This document shows positions 11,514 through 14,596 of a stretch of DNA of 14,596 bases, piece after piece. This stretch comes from Rhizobium sp. Q54 (GTDB taxonomy: Bacteria; Pseudomonadota; Alphaproteobacteria; Rhizobiales; Beijerinckiaceae): NCBI GenBank assembly GCA_945903655.1, contig CAMDOY010000049.1, positions 1 to 14,596 of the forward strand. The letters run 5' to 3'. The position numbers and the translations under genes are program-made. A model generated the notes under the pieces. It did not search any database and was not told the origin of the DNA. It worked only from the letters and a program-made list of their open reading frames with translations. Numbering within the stretch: the stretch's first letter is position 1; the number at the start of each line of letters is the position of its first letter.

Positions 11514-14189
11514 TTAGGCGGAGGCGGCCTTCGCTGCGAGGGCTTCGGTGATGGCCGCCAGCGCCTTGTCGGCGCCCGCGCCATCGGGCCCGCCGGCCTG
11601 GGCCATGTCGGGCCGTCCGCCGCCACCCTTGCCGCCCAGGCATTCGGCGGCGATGCGCACGAAGTCGACCGCGTTGAAGCGCGCCGTGAGGTCGGGGGTC
11701 ACGCCCACCACCACGCCCGCCTTGCCATCGGGCGCCACGCCCACGATGGCCACGACGCCCGAACCCACCTTGGTCTTGGCCTCGTCGGCGAGGGACTTGA
11801 GGTCCTTCATCTCGATGCCGCTGACCGCGCGGGCGAAGAGCTTGACGCCCGCGACCTCGCGCATGCCGTCCTCAGCGCCGCCGCCGCCACCGCCCATGGC
11901 GAGCTTGCGGCGGGCCTCGGTCAATTCGCGCTCGAGCTTGCGGCGATCCTCGATGAGGGCCGCGAGACGCTCGGCGGCGTCGTCCGCAGGCGATTTGAGG
12001 AGGGTCGCCAGTTCGCGCAGGCGCTTGCCCTCTTCGTTGAGATGCTGGCGGGCGCCGTCAGCCGTCTTGGCTTCCAGACGCCGCACGCCCGCCGCCACCG
12101 CACTCTCGGCCACGATGGACACGAGGCCGATGTCGCCGGTGCGCCGCACATGGGTGCCGCCGCACAATTCGATGGAGAAGGCCTTGCCCGCCCGCTCGCC
12201 GTCCGTCTCGACGCCCATGGTCACCACGCGGACCTCGTCGCCATATTTCTCGCCAAAGAGCGCGCGCGCGCCGGACTCCCGGGCGTCCTCGATCCCCATG
12301 AGGCGCGTCTCCACGGGGCCGTTCTGCAACACCATGCGGTTGGCGATCTCCTCGACCTCAGCGAGCTCGCCGTCGCTGATGGGCTTGGGATGGGCGAAAT
12401 CGAAGCGCAGCCGGTCGGGGGAGACCAGCGAGCCCTTCTGGGCCACATGATCGCCGAGCACCTGGCGAAGGGCCTCGTGCAGCAGATGGGTGGCCGAATG
12501 GTTGGCGCGGATGGCGCTGCGGCGGCTGTGGTCCACCTCTAGCTCCAGCGCCTGGCCCTTGCGCAGGGCGCCCAGCTCCACGGTCACCTCATGGACGAAG
12601 AGATCGCCCAGCTTCTTCTGCGTATTGGTGACGAGGACCCGCAGGCCCACGGCGGTCATGACGCCCATGTCGCCGACCTGGCCGCCCGATTCGCCATAGA
12701 AAGGCGTCTGGTTGAGCACCACGAGGCCCTTCTGCCCGGCCTCCAGCGCCTCGACCTCCTGGCCGCCACTCACCAGCGCGCCCACCACGCCCTCGGCGCG
12801 CTCGGTCTCGTAGCCCAGATATTCCGTCGCGCCCACCTGATCGCGCACGCCGAACCAGACGGTTTCGGTCGCCGCCTCGCCCGAGCCCGCCCAGGCCTTG
12901 CGGGCCTCGGCGCGCTGGCGCTCCATGGCCTTGGAGAAAGCGTCCGTATCCACGCCCACGCCCCGCGCGCGCAGGGCCTCCTGGGTCAGGTCCAGCGGGA
13001 AACCATAGGTGTCATAAAGCTTGAAGGCGGTCTCGCCATTGAGCTTCTGCCCGCTGACGAGGCCCACGGCCTCTTCATCAAGGATCGACAGGCCGCGCGC
13101 GAGGGTGACGCGGAACCGCGTCTCCTCCAGCCGCAGGGTCTCGCTGATGAGCGCCTCGGCGCGCACCAGTTCGGGATAGGCCTGGCCCATTTCGCGCACC
13201 AGCACAGGCACGAGCCGCCACATGAGCGGATCGCGCGCGCCCAGCAGCTGGGCATGGCGCATGGCGCGGCGCATGATGCGGCGCAGCACATAGCCGCGGC
13301 CCTCGTTGGAGGGCAGCACCCCGTCGGCCACCAGAAAGGCGGAAGCGCGCAGATGGTCCGCGATGATGCGGTGGCTGGCCTTTTGCGCACCATCCGCATC
13401 CACGCCCGTCGTCTCGGACGAGGCGCGGATGAGGGCGCGCATGAGGTCGATGTCGTAGTTGGAATGGACGCCCTGCAGGATCGCCGCGATGCGCTCGAGG
13501 CCCATGCCGGTGTCGATGGAGGGGCGGGGCAGGGGGATGCGCTGGCCGCCGTCCACCTGCTCATATTGCATGAAGACGAGGTTCCAGAATTCGAGGAACC
13601 GGTCGCCATCCTCATCCGGGCTGCCGGGAGGGCCGCCTTGCAGGGAAGGGCCCTGATCGTAGAAGATTTCCGAACAGGGGCCGCAGGGGCCGGTCTCGCC
13701 CATGGACCAGAAATTGTCTGACGTGGGGATGCGGATGATGCGGTCGTCGCTGAAGCCGGCGATCTTTTTCCACAGGTCAAAGGCCTCGTCGTCGGTGTGG
13801 TAGACGGTGACGAGCAGGCGGTCCTTGTTGAGCGCGAACTCTTTGCTGATCAGCTTCCAGGCGAGTTCAATCGCCTCGGCCTTGAAATAATCGCCGAAAG
13901 AGAAATTGCCGAGCATCTCGAAGAAGGTGTGGTGGCGCGCGGTATAGCCGACATTGTCGAGGTCGTTGTGCTTGCCCCCGGCGCGCACGCATTTCTGGGA
14001 GCTCGCGGCGCGTGTATAGGGGCGCTTTTCGACGCCGGTGAAGACATTCTTGAACTGCACCATGCCCGCATTGGTGAACATCAATGTGGGGTCGTTGCGC
14101 GGCACAAGGGGTGAGGACTCGACGACGGAATGCCCCGCATCGGCGAAATACTCAAGAAATGTCGACCGGATTTCGTTAACGCCGCTCAT
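11514..14189 (-). CDS. alaS: Alanine-tRNA ligase
   Basis: This 891-residue class II aminoacyl-tRNA synthetase charges tRNA-Ala. It reads from IRSTFLEYFADAGHSVV and LMFTNAGMVQFKNVF (catalytic core) through GPCGPCSEIFYD, the tRNA-binding helical region and the editing domain. Editing-site zinc ligands are His564 and His568 (NHSATHLLHEAL) plus Cys676 and His680 (CGGTHVRRTG). A Gly-rich linker (AMGGGGGG) leads to the C-Ala domain with GGGGRPDMAQAGG near the end. Length and domain order are as in other bacteria, and all motifs needed for editing are present. AGGAA lies about ten bases before the ATG. recA lies upstream on the same strand, the usual alphaproteobacterial arrangement, but a terminator separates them, so alaS needs its own promoter within about 115 bases; I could not identify one. 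Confidence 0.97.
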   Translation of the reverse strand: MSGVNEIRSTFLEYFADAGHSVVESSPLVPRNDPTLMFTNAGMVQFKNVFTGVEKRPYTRAASSQKCVRAGGKHNDLDNVGYTARHHTFFEMLGNFSFGDYFKAEAIELAWKLISKEFALNKDRLLVTVYHTDDEAFDLWKKIAGFSDDRIIRIPTSDNFWSMGETGPCGPCSEIFYDQGPSLQGGPPGSPDEDGDRFLEFWNLVFMQYEQVDGGQRIPLPRPSIDTGMGLERIAAILQGVHSNYDIDLMRALIRASSETTGVDADGAQKASHRIIADHLRASAFLVADGVLPSNEGRGYVLRRIMRRAMRHAQLLGARDPLMWRLVPVLVREMGQAYPELVRAEALISETLRLEETRFRVTLARGLSILDEEAVGLVSGQKLNGETAFKLYDTYGFPLDLTQEALRARGVGVDTDAFSKAMERQRAEARKAWAGSGEAATETVWFGVRDQVGATEYLGYETERAEGVVGALVSGGQEVEALEAGQKGLVVLNQTPFYGESGGQVGDMGVMTAVGLRVLVTNTQKKLGDLFVHEVTVELGALRKGQALELEVDHSRRSAIRANHSATHLLHEALRQVLGDHVAQKGSLVSPDRLRFDFAHPKPISDGELAEVEEIANRMVLQNGPVETRLMGIEDARESGARALFGEKYGDEVRVVTMGVETDGERAGKAFSIELCGGTHVRRTGDIGLVSIVAESAVAAGVRRLEAKTADGARQHLNEEGKRLRELATLLKSPADDAAERLAALIEDRRKLERELTEARRKLAMGGGGGGAEDGMREVAGVKLFARAVSGIEMKDLKSLADEAKTKVGSGVVAIVGVAPDGKAGVVVGVTPDLTARFNAVDFVRIAAECLGGKGGGGRPDMAQAGGPDGAGADKALAAITEALAAKAASA

Positions 14190-14305
14190 GTGACGAACCG
14201 TTCCTGTTCAGCCGCGCCCCGGCGGCCCTGCCCAAGTTCCCGGGAATTTCCTGGGGATCACGAGGCTCTTCGCCACTTTCGTCAAGATGTGATGCTGACG
14301 CAAGG

Positions 14306-14333
14306 AAAAAGCCCGGATCTTTCGATCCGGGCT
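14306..14333 (-). terminator. Intrinsic terminator of recA
   Basis: On the minus strand AGCCCGGATC and GATCCGGGCT form a perfect ten-base-pair stem closed by a GAAA (GNRA) tetraloop and followed by a run of five T, counting the last stem base. This is a textbook Rho-independent terminator. It lies about 145 bases after the recA stop and about 117 before alaS. Confidence 0.93.
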
Positions 14334-14420
14334 GTTCTAACGGCGGGACGGGAGACTGTCGAGTGAGAACCCTTGTCGCGCAACGCGGATGCTCCATTTT
14401 CGGCGGGGCCCCCGATGGCG

Positions 14421-14469
14421 CCGGGCGCTTTGGCTGGAAGAGGGGACCTTCCACCAGCCGCGCGCCCGG
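14421..14469 (-). ncRNA. Large imperfect hairpin at the start of the recA 3' UTR
   Basis: The RNA strand can pair 14469-14462 with 14428-14421 (eight base pairs) and 14459-14448 with 14440-14432 (nine base pairs, with a three-base bulge at 14455-14453), leaving a seven-base loop. It begins eight bases after the recA stop codon. There is no T-run after it, so it is not itself a standard terminator. It may stabilise recA mRNA, or form the 5' end of a 3'-UTR-derived RNA that finishes at the terminator. Confidence 0.45.
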
Positions 14470-14477
14470 GGGCGCTG

Positions 14478-14596
14478 TTACTCCGCGTCGTCTTCCGGGC
14501 CGGCGTCGAGGATCTTCTCGGCGATGAGGCCGGCGTTTTCGCGAATGGCCATTTCGATGCGGGCCGCCGCATCCGGATTCTGCTTCAGGAAGGTCT
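14478..14596 (-). CDS. recA: RecA, C-terminal 38 residues (5' part outside window)
   Basis: The frame is open to the window edge and ends at TAA. The residues TFLKQNPDAAARIEMAIREN then AGLIAEKILDAGPEDDAE are the typical C-terminus of alphaproteobacterial RecA: the helix that follows the core domain, then a short acidic tail that modulates DNA binding. RecA is the recombinase for homologous repair and for LexA cleavage in the SOS response. Only this tail is present, so the SOS-controlled promoter and the ATPase motifs cannot be examined. The following gene on this strand is alaS, the usual neighbour. Confidence 0.93.
   Translation of the reverse strand, partial: TFLKQNPDAAARIEMAIRENAGLIAEKILDAGPEDDAE

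Noticed and set aside
11487..13721. Two long plus-strand frames (351 and 376 codons) opposite alaS
   Set aside because: They mirror the alaS codons, have His/Ala/Gly-rich low-complexity products and no family resemblance.
14190..14220. SOS (LexA) box upstream of alaS, suggested by closely spaced GAAC/GTTC words
   Set aside because: The alphaproteobacterial box needs GAAC or GTTC repeats seven bases apart; here the spacing is two.
14237..14246. Ten-base palindrome TTCCCGGGAA between recA and alaS
   Set aside because: Short and symmetrical only over restriction-site length; no second copy or promoter context seen.

Overview
The window is GC-rich, densely packed bacterial DNA. It most likely comes from the chromosome of an alphaproteobacterium of the Rhizobiales type. 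The recA > alaS gene order, the sixA / exported protein / ycjX / ycjF string, many close matches to families common in that order, and a candidate general-stress (EcfG-type) promoter all point that way. I saw no tRNA, rRNA, CRISPR array, insertion sequence or phage module. No gene-free stretch exceeds 300 bases; the longest, 288 bases between recA and alaS, holds two RNA hairpins.

Left arm (1-4843), all on the minus strand and read right to left: a monoheme c-type cytochrome, a small membrane protein, a YefM-type antitoxin with no toxin beside it, the SixA phosphohistidine phosphatase, an exported protein of unknown function, the P-loop protein YcjX and the start of its membrane partner YcjF, which is cut by the window edge. 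YcjX and YcjF overlap at ATGA and are probably translationally coupled.

Middle (4844-10203): a Tat-exported DUF839/PhoX-like protein with a possible PHO box upstream; a metal-dependent amidohydrolase of the ACMSD/decarboxylase type; a small unrecognised gene preceded by a hairpin; a LigB/LigA-type extradiol dioxygenase pair on the minus strand; and a divergent aldo/keto reductase. The amidohydrolase, dioxygenase and reductase look like parts of a small aromatic-catabolism set, but the substrate cannot be read from the sequence. The LigB subunit keeps the metal ligands but has Leu where LigB has its catalytic His195.

Right arm (10204-14596), all minus strand: recA (3' end only), alaS, then dps, a DUF1328 small membrane protein and a UspF-like universal stress protein. 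The last three look like one stress operon. A GGAAC-N16-TGTT element sits between alaS and dps and fits the EcfG promoter consensus. The recA transcript ends in a textbook terminator, preceded by a second large hairpin right after the stop codon.

No clear new multi-gene system stands out. The points most worth checking are the altered LigB-like enzyme, the stress operon and its promoter, the SD-masking UNCG hairpin, the toxin-less antitoxin and the structured recA 3' UTR.
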